Part shown: positions 16,003 to 23,539 of the stretch, one piece after another | Numbering within the stretch: the first letter of the stretch is position 1 | How the letters are laid out: every line of letters starts with the position of its first letter | Assembly: GCF_008704205.1 (NCBI RefSeq) | Contig: NZ_VXLC01000032.1 | Span: 29,185 to 93,184, forward strand | Origin: Nocardia colli | GTDB taxonomy: Bacteria; Actinomycetota; Actinomycetes; Mycobacteriales; Mycobacteriaceae | Reading direction: 5' to 3' | DNA length: 64,000 bases | Notes under the pieces: model-generated | What the model saw: the letters and a program-made list of their open reading frames with translations, nothing else | The model's database searches: none | What the model was told of the DNA's origin: nothing | Position numbers and translations under genes: made by a program

Positions 16003-17589
16003 TCACGGCGTGACCTCCAGATAGCGGCGTCTGGCCTCGCCGCGGCGGAGCTTCCCGCTCGTCGTGGTCGGGATCCGTCCGAGCCCGGTGAAGCCGACCT
16101 CCCGCGGACGCACCCCGTGGCGCGCGGCGACGGCTGCCACTACCGCCCCGCGCAACCCGGGCACCCGGGCGGCCTCGGCGTCACCACCGAGGAATTCCGC
16201 CATGACGACGAGGTCCTCGCCGGCCGCGCCGGGCACCCCGAACGCGACCGATCGATAGATGAGGTCGTGACACCCGTTGACCGTGGCTTCGACGTCCTGC
16301 GGGTGCAGGTTCCGGCCGGCCACCACGATCACGCCGCTGATCCGGCCGGTCACGAACAACTCGCCGTCATGCAGGTACCCGAGATCGCCTGTGCGCAGGG
16401 CATCGCCGTGCGGACCGGCGCGAAACACCGACGCGGTCCGTCGCCGGTCGCCGAAGTATCCCGCCGCGACGTTGGGCCCGCGCACGCCGATCTCGCCGAC
16501 CTCGCCCTCCGGACACGACTGACCCGTGGCCGGGTCGGTGATGAGGACCTCGTGACCCGCGGCGGGCACGCCACAGCTCAGAACCCCGTCTTCCACTCGC
16601 AGCCGGTCTCCCGGTCGCCTGCCGGTGACGAACAGAGTGGCCTCGGCCAACCCGTAACACGGAATCAGGGCGTCCCGGGACAGCCCCCGACCAGCGAACC
16701 GTCTGCTGAAGTTGTCCAACAACCCCGGCAGGATCGGCTCGGATCCGCAGAACAGTTGTCGCAGGCTGGTCAGATCGAGACCTGCTCGCTCGTCGTCGGT
16801 GACCATCCGGCAGCACAGGTCGAGCGCGAACGCGGGCGCGACCGTTATGGTCGCGTGAAATGCGCCTATGGCCTCGAGCCAGCGTGCCGGACGTTGCACG
16901 AAGTGCTCCGGGCTCATCATCACCAGCGGCCAGCCGCCGTACAGTGCGAACACGATCGTTCCGATCAGCCCCATATCGTGGTACGGCGGCAACCAAGTCA
17001 GGCCCGTCCGGCCGGCCTCCACGCCGACGTGACAAGTCAGCGCCTCGCAGTTGCTCATCAGGTTTTCCTGCGTGAGCACAACACCTTTCGGGTCGCCGGT
17101 TGAACCCGACGTGTACTGCAACAGGACCGGGTCGGCCGCGTGAAACGGCGGCTCCTCGACGGTGCAATGGGTGGTTACGGGCAGCACCGGCACACTGTCC
17201 GGAATCAGCCCGGACAAGGCTTTTCCGTCCGCCGCAACAATTACCGCTGCCGGGGAGCTGTCGCTCAGGACAGTGCTCAGGCGTTCGACGGCACGCCGAC
17301 CGGCAAGCGGGAAAGTGGGCACGACCGTGACTCCGGCATGGATGAGCCCGAACAACCCGGCCACGTAGTCGAGACCAGGTGGCACGGCCAGTATCACCCG
17401 CGTCCCGGTCAAGCCGGCGGCCCGTGCCTGGCCGGAAACACCGAGCGCGCGATACCAGAGCTCACGGTAAGTGAAGGAGTTCTGCTGCTCGGCGGTGCCG
17501 TCGACCAAGAAACGGTAGGCGACATTATCCGGTGTCACCGTGGCGCGATATCGGAGTATGTCTATCAAGGTCGGGGTGTCGGAATACAC
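16003..17589 (-). CDS. Fatty acyl-AMP ligase (FAAL)
   Basis: 528-residue ANL enzyme. Phosphate loop LQYTSGSTGDPKGVV, LPPYHDMGLIG, CYGLAEATLF, TGDLGYLHDGELFVTGR and the final TTTSGKLRRG with catalytic Lys are clear. The segment GVIVVAGRNLHPQDVEATV is the FAAL-type signature (GRNxxPQDIE) that distinguishes ligases passing acyl-adenylates to carrier proteins from acyl-CoA synthetases. It starts with GTG and is the first gene of a five-gene leftward operon. The ACP two genes downstream is the likely acceptor. Confidence 0.9.
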   Translation of the reverse strand: MYSDTPTLIDILRYRATVTPDNVAYRFLVDGTAEQQNSFTYRELWYRALGVSGQARAAGLTGTRVILAVPPGLDYVAGLFGLIHAGVTVVPTFPLAGRRAVERLSTVLSDSSPAAVIVAADGKALSGLIPDSVPVLPVTTHCTVEEPPFHAADPVLLQYTSGSTGDPKGVVLTQENLMSNCEALTCHVGVEAGRTGLTWLPPYHDMGLIGTIVFALYGGWPLVMMSPEHFVQRPARWLEAIGAFHATITVAPAFALDLCCRMVTDDERAGLDLTSLRQLFCGSEPILPGLLDNFSRRFAGRGLSRDALIPCYGLAEATLFVTGRRPGDRLRVEDGVLSCGVPAAGHEVLITDPATGQSCPEGEVGEIGVRGPNVAAGYFGDRRRTASVFRAGPHGDALRTGDLGYLHDGELFVTGRISGVIVVAGRNLHPQDVEATVNGCHDLIYRSVAFGVPGAAGEDLVVMAEFLGGDAEAARVPGLRGAVVAAVAARHGVRPREVGFTGLGRIPTTTSGKLRRGEARRRYLEVTP

Positions 17590-17782
17590 GGCACTGTCAT
17601 TCCTCTAACCAAGCATCAAGTTGCGCATGACTATCGACCTAATCTAGGCCGGTTTCCGCAGGTTCTCATGGTTGGGAATGCCTGAATCGGCGCTCGGTCG
17701 GACGCAGTGCCCATGATGCCGCGGTGAGGATTGTCATGATCGCCGGAATGATCACCTCGCCCCGGCCCTAGCCGGTGGTCAG

Positions 17783-18196
17783 GTGCGCCCGGCCGAGGCA
17801 GTGGACAACATCGACGGATGGCTGACGACTGTGGTTGCCCAGACCTGCCTGGACCTGTTGCGGTCGCGCCGATCACGTCAGGAGGACGCGGTCGGCGTCC
17901 GCCTGCTGGATCCGATTGTCTCCGGCGGACATCCGCCGGTTCCCGAGGATGAGATCGGGCTGGCGGATTCGGTGGGCTCGGCGTTGCGGGTGGTCCTCGA
18001 CCAGCTGGATCGGGACATTCCGCGGTGCCGCCGACACCGCCGCACAGGCACAACTATTCTGGTCAACGGCGCGGCCGGAGCGATCGTATCGGTTCACGGA
18101 CGAACAACGGCCGTCATGGGATTTGTTGTGATGCACGGAAGAATCGTAGAAATCGACATTCTCGCCGACCCATCGCGCATCCTCGTGGTCCCATGA
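17783..18196 (+). pseudogene. ECF41-type sigma factor remnant (internal deletion)
   Basis: Open frame joining two separated pieces of an ECF sigma factor of the SigJ/ECF41 type. The first piece (AVDNIDGWLTTVVAQTCLDL, RSRRSR) is the conserved part after region 2; the last (ILVNGAAGAIVSVHGRTTAVMGF, then HGRIVEIDILADPSRI) is the end of the C-terminal SnoaL-like domain. Region 4 and most of the SnoaL domain are missing between LDQLDRDIP and TGTTILVNG, and region 2 is absent upstream. It therefore cannot work as a sigma factor. Its last about 70 bp are duplicated at 20914, beyond the prolyl oligopeptidase. Confidence 0.7.
18101..18170 (+). repeat. Sigma-tail direct repeat, left copy
   Basis: Pairs with 20914-20983 in direct orientation. 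The first about 46 bp differ at only two positions; similarity then fades but the encoded HGRIxExDxLAD pattern persists. The two copies bracket the small-ORF/prolyl-oligopeptidase unit. Confidence 0.75.
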
Positions 18197-18211
18197 GTGT
18201 GCCCTGTTCCC

Positions 18212-20449
18212 TCACTCACGCGGAATCCCACTACCGCTGCCGATGGAGGGCGGTTGAAGGCCGGTGTGTGCCGAAAGAAACGCGAGGGCATCGGAGTGCA
18301 GTTGGATCCACTGTGTCTTAGTTCGCAAGGCGTGACCTACTCCGTGTTCCACGCGCAGGAGGACGGGCGACTGCGAGGATGTTGCATGCTGGAGTGCTGC
18401 GGTGAATTTGCGGGCGTGCATGGAATCGGTGCGTGGATCCTGTGCTGGTGTGCTGACGAGCAGAGCCGGGTAAGGAATGCCTTTTCGGACCTGATGGTAG
18501 GGCGAGTAGGAGTAGAGGCACGCGAAATCTTCGGCATCGGCCGCAGTGCCGAACTCCCCGCAAAATTGGGACCCGAGGCCGAAATGTTCGTAACGAATCA
18601 TATCTGCCAGGGGGCTCTCACAGCTCACTGCCGCATACAGTTCCGGATGTTGGACCGCGGCGACCGCGACCAACAGGCCACCGTTGGACATTCCGCGGAT
18701 AGCGAGTTGCTGCGGGGTGGTCAGATTCCGATCGATCAACCAACGAGCGGCATCGCGGAAATCGGCGAAGACGCGAGGTTTACTGCGTCCGCGTCCGGCG
18801 ATATGCCATGCACTGCCCGATTCGCCGCCGCCGCGGATACAAGCGACCGCATATATCCCCCCGGCACGAACCCACGCAAGAGCGATCGGCGAATACGCGG
18901 ATGACATGGATGCGCCGAATCCGCCGTAGGCGGTCAGCAACGTCGGACGGGGACACCGCTGCTCGATATTGTGGCCGGAGATGAACATATTGATGGTGAC
19001 ACCGTCATCGGCCTGAAAGCTTACGCGTTGCGTGAGTGGAGGCCGCCCAGCGTCGCCTATATCGGCTTGCTGGTCGGCGCGGATCCGTCGAGTCGGAAAT
19101 TTTTGCGGGTGCGGCGCTCGTGTGGGAGACGAGAATGGCCATGGTGACACGTGTCCGGTGCGGTAGTCGTAGCAATAGACTGACGGCGGCGTCGTGAAGT
19201 CGGTGTAGGTGAACCACACCCGACTTCCGTCGCCGGGGTGCGTTGTGAGGCGAGAGATTGTTCCGGTTCCGGGTAGCGGGATCGCTTGCAGCTGGTGGCC
19301 ATCGTGGCGGTCGTGCACGGTAAGGGTATCTACACCCTGGCGGCATCGCTGTACCAAGAGTGCGGCATCCTCGTGCGGGGAACGACGTATCGCAACACAT
19401 GCCCGCAGGGTCGAATCGTCGAGCGCGGCATGTACTTCGAGCCACCGCATCGGCTGCGGCTGATCCGGATCGATCCGGCAGACACGACCTTGCGGCGCGT
19501 CCCGATTGGTGACCACGAACAGGTCATCACACAATCCGAAGACTACAGACGATTGCCCGTCTTGGTCGGCACCGTCATGGATCAACCGTAGCGTCGGCTC
19601 ACCTGGTTTGACGGCGCTGGACAGATCGCCAATATAAAGGGCGTTACGCGTAGAATCCGCTCCGGGCATTGCCGACAGCACCAGCCATCGACCACAGGGG
19701 CTGACGCGCACTGTAAGGGCGCACCCGGGCCATTCTTTGCCGAATATCTCGCGATCGCTATCCGTCGGCTCACCGACTCGATGGAGTCGTACTCGCTGGC
19801 TTCGTCTTCCAGCCGACGCTTCCTGCGGATCGACACCGTCGGCAACATAGTAGAACGCCGTACTGTCAGACGTCCAGGCCAGCGGTGAGAACCGGGTGCG
19901 TGCCATCGTCTCATCGATGAGGAGGCATGTGTCGGTCGCCACGACTGACAGTTGCGCCTGCTCGGTCGTCCCCATAGACACCTGGTATGCGACCATAGAG
20001 CCGTCCGGTGACGGACGCCAGACGTCCAGCAACGTCTGACCCGTGGGATCCAGGGCAATCGGGTCGACCAAGATCCGTTGCTCGCCATCGGGTTCTATCA
20101 CTGCTAGTACCGGCAACTGCTGACTCGGAGACCGCATCGTGACGAATTGTCGATCGCCACGCCAAACCGGCGGCGATATCGCCGGTGCTACCTGAGTGCC
20201 TGCCGCAGCCAAATCCTCCAACTGGCGGTGAAACCAGTCACGTGAATACCAAGTGTCACGGTTGGCGGTCAGCAGCTCGTCCTGCTTCTGCATCCATTCG
20301 ATACTGTCTTGGCTTTCCGCGTCTTCGAGCCAGCGATAGGGATCTGAAATCGGAATCCTGTTCAGCATTTCCACCGTATTGCTTCGGCGCGCCCAAGGAT
20401 AGTTTCTGTCGGACATCAAGACCGTGGTTCTTTCGGGAAAGCGGGTCAT
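18212..20449 (-). CDS. Prolyl oligopeptidase family serine peptidase (S9A)
   Basis: 745-residue S9A peptidase: N-terminal beta-propeller entered through the typical ISDPYRWLEDAESQDSIEWM segment, then an alpha/beta-hydrolase domain with nucleophile Ser588 in RGMSNGGLL, the acid in AQDPRTDSMHARK and the histidine in EHGVGHAL. It cleaves after proline in short peptides; relatives mature or macrocyclise peptide natural products. No signal peptide is seen, so it is probably cytoplasmic. The ATG at 20449 overlaps the stop of a six-codon leader ORF (20466-20446, preceded by CTGGAG), suggesting coupled translation; an ATG at 20416 is also possible. Upstream lie an 11-bp hairpin and a 31-codon ORF. 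Confidence 0.88.
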   Translation of the reverse strand: MTRFPERTTVLMSDRNYPWARRSNTVEMLNRIPISDPYRWLEDAESQDSIEWMQKQDELLTANRDTWYSRDWFHRQLEDLAAAGTQVAPAISPPVWRGDRQFVTMRSPSQQLPVLAVIEPDGEQRILVDPIALDPTGQTLLDVWRPSPDGSMVAYQVSMGTTEQAQLSVVATDTCLLIDETMARTRFSPLAWTSDSTAFYYVADGVDPQEASAGRRSQRVRLHRVGEPTDSDREIFGKEWPGCALTVRVSPCGRWLVLSAMPGADSTRNALYIGDLSSAVKPGEPTLRLIHDGADQDGQSSVVFGLCDDLFVVTNRDAPQGRVCRIDPDQPQPMRWLEVHAALDDSTLRACVAIRRSPHEDAALLVQRCRQGVDTLTVHDRHDGHQLQAIPLPGTGTISRLTTHPGDGSRVWFTYTDFTTPPSVYCYDYRTGHVSPWPFSSPTRAPHPQKFPTRRIRADQQADIGDAGRPPLTQRVSFQADDGVTINMFISGHNIEQRCPRPTLLTAYGGFGASMSSAYSPIALAWVRAGGIYAVACIRGGGESGSAWHIAGRGRSKPRVFADFRDAARWLIDRNLTTPQQLAIRGMSNGGLLVAVAAVQHPELYAAVSCESPLADMIRYEHFGLGSQFCGEFGTAADAEDFACLYSYSPYHQVRKGIPYPALLVSTPAQDPRTDSMHARKFTAALQHATSSQSPVLLRVEHGVGHALRTKTQWIQLHSDALAFLSAHTGLQPPSIGSGSGIPRE

Positions 20450-20499
20450 ACCGCAAGAATGGCCATGGATAAGCTCCAGATTCCCGCTGTGGGCGAGAT

Positions 20500-20528
20500 G
20501 CTCCGGCGGGAAGGGTGCCCGCCGGAGC
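20500..20528 (-). terminator. Hairpin between small ORF and peptidase gene
   Basis: Arms 20500-20510 and 20518-20528 pair perfectly over 11 bp around a 7-nt loop. It sits after the stop of the 31-codon ORF and before the peptidase, the position of a leaky terminator or RNA-stabilising stem that lets a short upstream gene be expressed more than the downstream enzyme. Confidence 0.6.
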
Positions 20529-20534
20529 GTTTAC

Positions 20535-20630
20535 TCAGTTAAAATCACCCGCGATCAGTTCCTCGCGCCAAGCATCGAGCCGGATCGCCTCATCGGTGAT
20601 TGTGCAACATATTCCAGGCAGTGCATTCAT
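20535..20630 (-). CDS. Putative 31-residue peptide upstream of prolyl oligopeptidase
   Basis: Small ORF not resembling any gene I recognise. It begins with ATG 8 nt after a near-perfect AAGGAG site. The peptide starts MNALPGICCTITDEAIR and ends LDAWREELIAGDFN: a single proline at position 5, a Cys-Cys pair with neighbouring Thr residues, then a charged amphipathic stretch. A TTG ten codons earlier could extend it in frame. A hairpin and a prolyl oligopeptidase follow. This is the layout of a peptide precursor with its processing enzyme; the peptidase could cut after Pro5. A regulatory leader or chance ORF is the alternative. Existence rests on the ribosome site and context only. Confidence 0.45.
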   Translation of the reverse strand: MNALPGICCTITDEAIRLDAWREELIAGDFN

Positions 20631-20743
20631 GTCATTCTCTCCTTCGATCAGGTCGAACAAACTACGCTATTCGTCGCCATTGATGGCGCCGACTAGAGTT
20701 TGCCGAGCATACGCTTAAAGATTGAGACTTCGCCGATCTCGGA

Positions 20744-20759
20744 TTCCCAATATTGGGAA
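20744..20759. promoter_or_regulatory. 16-bp perfect palindrome upstream of small ORF
   Basis: TTCCCAATATTGGGAA, a perfect palindrome about 115 nt upstream of the 31-codon ORF. It has the size of a dimeric-repressor operator. No regulator gene is adjacent. Confidence 0.45.
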
Positions 20760-20913
20760 CTGTGTGGCGCGCACAGAAGAGTCGACAGGGGTGAGATTCG
20801 ACCGCGGATGCGTATGCCTGCGAACAGCTTGCGGTACTGAGATGGGCCATCTCGGCGCGACTACCTATGGGGCAGAGGACATGGATCGACGACGCTCGAG
20901 AACCAGTCGACGA

Positions 20914-20983
20914 CGAACAACAGCCGTCATGGGATTTGTTGTGATACACGGAAGAATCGCCGAAGTGGACGGCCTTGCCGATC
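20914..20983 (+). repeat. Sigma-tail direct repeat, right copy
   Basis: Second, shorter copy of the sigma-factor 3' tail (encoded RTTAVMGFVVIHGRIAEVDG). The sequence before it shows no sigma homology that I can read. Direct orientation relative to 18101-18170. Confidence 0.75.
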
Positions 20984-20999
20984 GTCTATCACCGGTGGA

Positions 21000-21290
21000 A
21001 TCGGCGTCAGGTGCTCTCACGTGCTCTGACATCTTTACGTCGACTGAGCGCACCGCCACTCCGGCATCGGGGACGTGCCCTGGTCGAGGGTATTACGGGC
21101 CTTGCCAGGAACAACGGTGCTAGGCACCTCTGGCTGGAACGCAGAACACCGATATCAGAGCCGTGCGGACATACGAGGCGATGGGCTTCGAACTGTCGGG
21201 CCAGACCGAACATTGTACGACGGCGACGTTCACACGAGATCGCGTTGTATATGGCCAAATCGCTGTTGACATCCACTTGTCCGACGTCGG
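21000..21290 (+). pseudogene. GNAT acetyltransferase remnant, frameshifted
   Basis: Two frames together read as the acetyl-CoA-binding half of a GNAT N-acetyltransferase. Frame one gives HRGRALVEGITGLARNNGAR then HLWLE (motif A helix and strand 5); about nt 21140 the match moves to another frame with NTDIRAVRTYEAMGFELSGQ, the motif B alpha4/beta7 region. The N-terminal half is not recognisable. It runs into the 3' end of the convergent hydrolase gene and is evidently dead. Confidence 0.55.
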
Positions 21291-21312
21291 CGTGACTTGT
21301 GGTGGCCACAGG

Positions 21313-22193
21313 TTATGGTCGCTGCCGGCGCGGAAGGCGCTCACGGGTGGCGGCGACGACCACGTCGGGCCGATCCTCGTGCGGGTAGTGCGCTGCGTCG
21401 TCGACCTTGACCAATGTGCTGTTCGGTAGTCCGGACAGCCAGCGCCGGCATTCCTTCTGCCTGAATATCGGGTCCTTGGCACCCCACACGATGGTCGCCG
21501 GGATTTCGGCAAGTGTGCCGATGCGTGCCCAATACTCGTTTTGCCATGGCCCGGATCGGACGATTTCCGTCGGGAACACCCGTTGCCCCTTGCGTTGCCA
21601 CCCGGGCGGGGTGATCCCGGCGACGTGCCGGCGAACGGACCATCGGCGGCTGTCCCGTTGGGCGAGCATCATCGGATGCAGGAGTCCGGCGAACAGGTTG
21701 GCGCGTCGGATCAACAGGCGGCCGATCGGTCCGCCCATTGCCGCGCTGAACGCTTCGAACAGCAGGTCGCCACGGGCAGACCACAGGTAGGTGTTGCACA
21801 GCACCAGCCCGGCGACCCGCTCGGGGTGATCCAACGCCCAGGGCAAGGCGATCGGCCCACCCCAGTCGTTGACGACGAGCAGCACGTCGCGCAGATCGAG
21901 ATGGGTGGCGAAGTCCGCGAAATTTGCGGCGTGTGACTTGACCGAATAGTCGAACTCGGCGGGTTTGTCCGACAAGCCGAATCCGAGGTGATCGCAGGCG
22001 ATGACGCGGCACTGTTCGCGCAATCCGGCGATTACGTGTCGATAGGAAAAGCTCCAATCCGGGTTGCCGTGGACACACATCACCGGTTGTCCGGCGCCTT
22101 CGTCCACATAGTGCATATCTCCCGCCGACGTGCGGAAAATATGCGAATCGAACGGCTAAGCGTGCGATCGAACCAGGCCGGAATCGTCTGCAC
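21313..22193 (-). pseudogene. Haloalkane dehalogenase-like alpha/beta hydrolase, N-terminal frameshift
   Basis: The body from MHYVDEGAGQPVMCVHGNPD onward is a complete haloalkane-dehalogenase-type hydrolase: oxyanion HGNP, nucleophile Asp in VVNDWGG, and the final His in DDAAHYPHEDRPD. The natural start appears to be the GTG at 22193 (AGGAG 7 nt upstream), which reads MQTIPAWFDRTL, as in close relatives, but the frame breaks near 22156-22158, where two bases stand in place of three before PFDSHIFRTSAGDMHYVDEG resumes. Internal initiation at 22116 would give 267 residues without the first strand. It may be a pseudogene or a sequencing error. Confidence 0.7.
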
Positions 22194-22259
22194 AGCCGTT
22201 CTCCTGTTCCGCATGAAAGGCAGCGAGACCGCTTTGCGACGATCAAGGCCGCGAGCTGT

Positions 22260-22637
22260 TCATCGACCGCCCTTGGCCTGGTAGTCGGCGGCGTCGTAGA
22301 GCAGCCTCAATGACCGAATCGTGCCGCCGTCGATCTGGAAGAATTCGGCGAACCGGACGGCCCGCTCGGGCATCTCGGCGTCATAGAGTGTCGCCACCCC
22401 GTTCTCTGTGCGCAGCTGGTGCAGCAGGTCGAAGCTGCGTGCCGTTTCGATGAACCCGAAGACTCCTTTGATGAACGGCTCGGCACCCACTATGCGACCG
22501 GCGATCGGTCCCTCGAAATCGAGATCGGGCGCCATGATGATACGTAGCTGGTTCTCATCGAACGCTGCCGGGCCTGCGGACAGGATTTCCTAGTACGTCT
22601 GCACGGGATGACCGATGGCTGCATCGATGTCGATCAC
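22260..22637 (-). pseudogene. SnoaL/NTF2-like protein with nonsense codon
   Basis: A 126-codon frame begins at a GTG (22637) after AGGAGAG and reads VIDIDAAIGHPVQTY, then TAG at 22592-22590, then continues in the same frame with EILSAGPAAFDENQLRII and the body of an NTF2-like fold (EPFIKGVFGFIETARSFDLL, ERAVRFAEFFQIDGGTIRS). A single substitution would restore the gene. The surviving 91-codon stretch from 22535 lacks the first helix. Family members are small cyclases, isomerases or ligand-binding proteins. Confidence 0.65.
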
Positions 22638-22797
22638 AGGCTCTCCTTTGCCGGACTGGCACACAATTGACCGAGGCGGCGGGATGGTCGGCGTCGCGGG
22701 CATGCGTACCGTCATTGTGCGGAACCGGCGCGATCGGTGCAGCCACTCGAATCGCCACAGGTGGGAACGGCGCCCGGCTCGGGAACTATGCGGTCCG

Positions 22798-23220
22798 TCA
22801 AACGGAGTCTGGCAGCAGACCCAGCTGAGTCAGGAAGGTCGCGTTGTCCCAATAGCCCCGATGTTCGACGACTTTGCCCGAGCGGGCAGTGAAGATGTCG
22901 ACGGCGTCGAAGGTGACCCGACGACCGGATGCGGGGACCTCGCCTGTGGCCGTAGCCAGCGGGCCGGTTTGAGTGCCGGAGAACGAGACCTCGGCAATAG
23001 CCGTGTCGCCGTCTTGCCAGACGGTGCGCCGGTCGATCGTCAGGTCGGGGAAGGCGGTGATGAAGCTGTCGATGAGGTTGCGGAGGGCATCGATGCCGTC
23101 GAGCGGACCAGTAGGGAACACGGCCGCGACATCGTCGGCGAACGGGCTGGCGGCCAAGTCGAGGTCACCCGACTCCAAGCCGTTGTAGTGGGTGTGGACG
23201 AGATCGAGTAACTCGTTCAA
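22798..23220 (-). CDS. SnoaL-like / ester-cyclase-family protein
   Basis: 140-residue NTF2-like protein: helix LLDLVHTHYNGLESGDLDLA, then SPFADDVAAVFPTGPLDGID, SFITAFPDLTIDRRTV and VTFDAVDIFTARSGKVVEHRGYWD, the pattern of SnoaL-like polyketide cyclases and related predicted ester cyclases. The TTG at 23220 (GAAAGG upstream) matches the usual family start; the frame stays open far upstream but without homology. Function is unknown; it is isolated on the minus strand in the decay zone and looks intact. Confidence 0.7.
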   Translation of the reverse strand: MNELLDLVHTHYNGLESGDLDLAASPFADDVAAVFPTGPLDGIDALRNLIDSFITAFPDLTIDRRTVWQDGDTAIAEVSFSGTQTGPLATATGEVPASGRRVTFDAVDIFTARSGKVVEHRGYWDNATFLTQLGLLPDSV

Positions 23221-23322
23221 GTTAGTGGCCTTTCGACGGGTTGCATTCCTGGCTTCGACATGGAAGCCACCTCGGCTGTGTACCGAAGCCATACCGCCCG
23301 TGGAATCTATGGCCCGGCGCGT

Positions 23323-23334
23323 GGGACCGGTCCC
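23323..23334. repeat. GGGACCGGTCCC palindrome, copy 2
   Basis: Second copy of the 12-bp palindrome, directly abutting the end of the DUF6881-like remnant. Confidence 0.7.
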
Positions 23335-23335
23335 G

Positions 23336-23450
23336 TCACGTCGGATAGACCTCGACCTTCCGAAGCTCATAGCCGTTTTCGCCGACCTCGTTGAAAATCT
23401 CGATGGGCTCGTCGTCGAACTCGTGATGCCACCGGGCATGGGGTTGACAC
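23336..23450 (-). pseudogene. DUF6881-like fragment, frameshifted
   Basis: On the minus strand a short frame reads RWHHEFDDEPIEIFNEVGEN then GYELRKVEVYPT and stops. This is the core of the DUF6881 family (small proteins of unknown function). A likely start (GTG 23450 or ATG 23439 with AGGAG upstream) is out of frame by one base; an extra C in the CCC run near 23435 would explain it. The usual second half of the domain is missing. It lies in the 319-nt space between the SnoaL-like gene and the alpha/beta hydrolase; I see nothing else there. Confidence 0.5.
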
Positions 23451-23539
23451 TCCTGTGGGGGGAGGGTTGAGCGTGGTCACGATGAGAACCGGGTTCTTGT
23501 TGATCGCCGAATTCCTTGGAGTGAGAAGAGAGATCACGG

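Noticed and set aside
20446..20630. Class III lanthipeptide reading of the small ORF and peptidase
   Set aside because: Prolyl oligopeptidases do remove such leaders, but no LanKC synthetase or transporter is nearby and the ORF lacks the usual leader motif.
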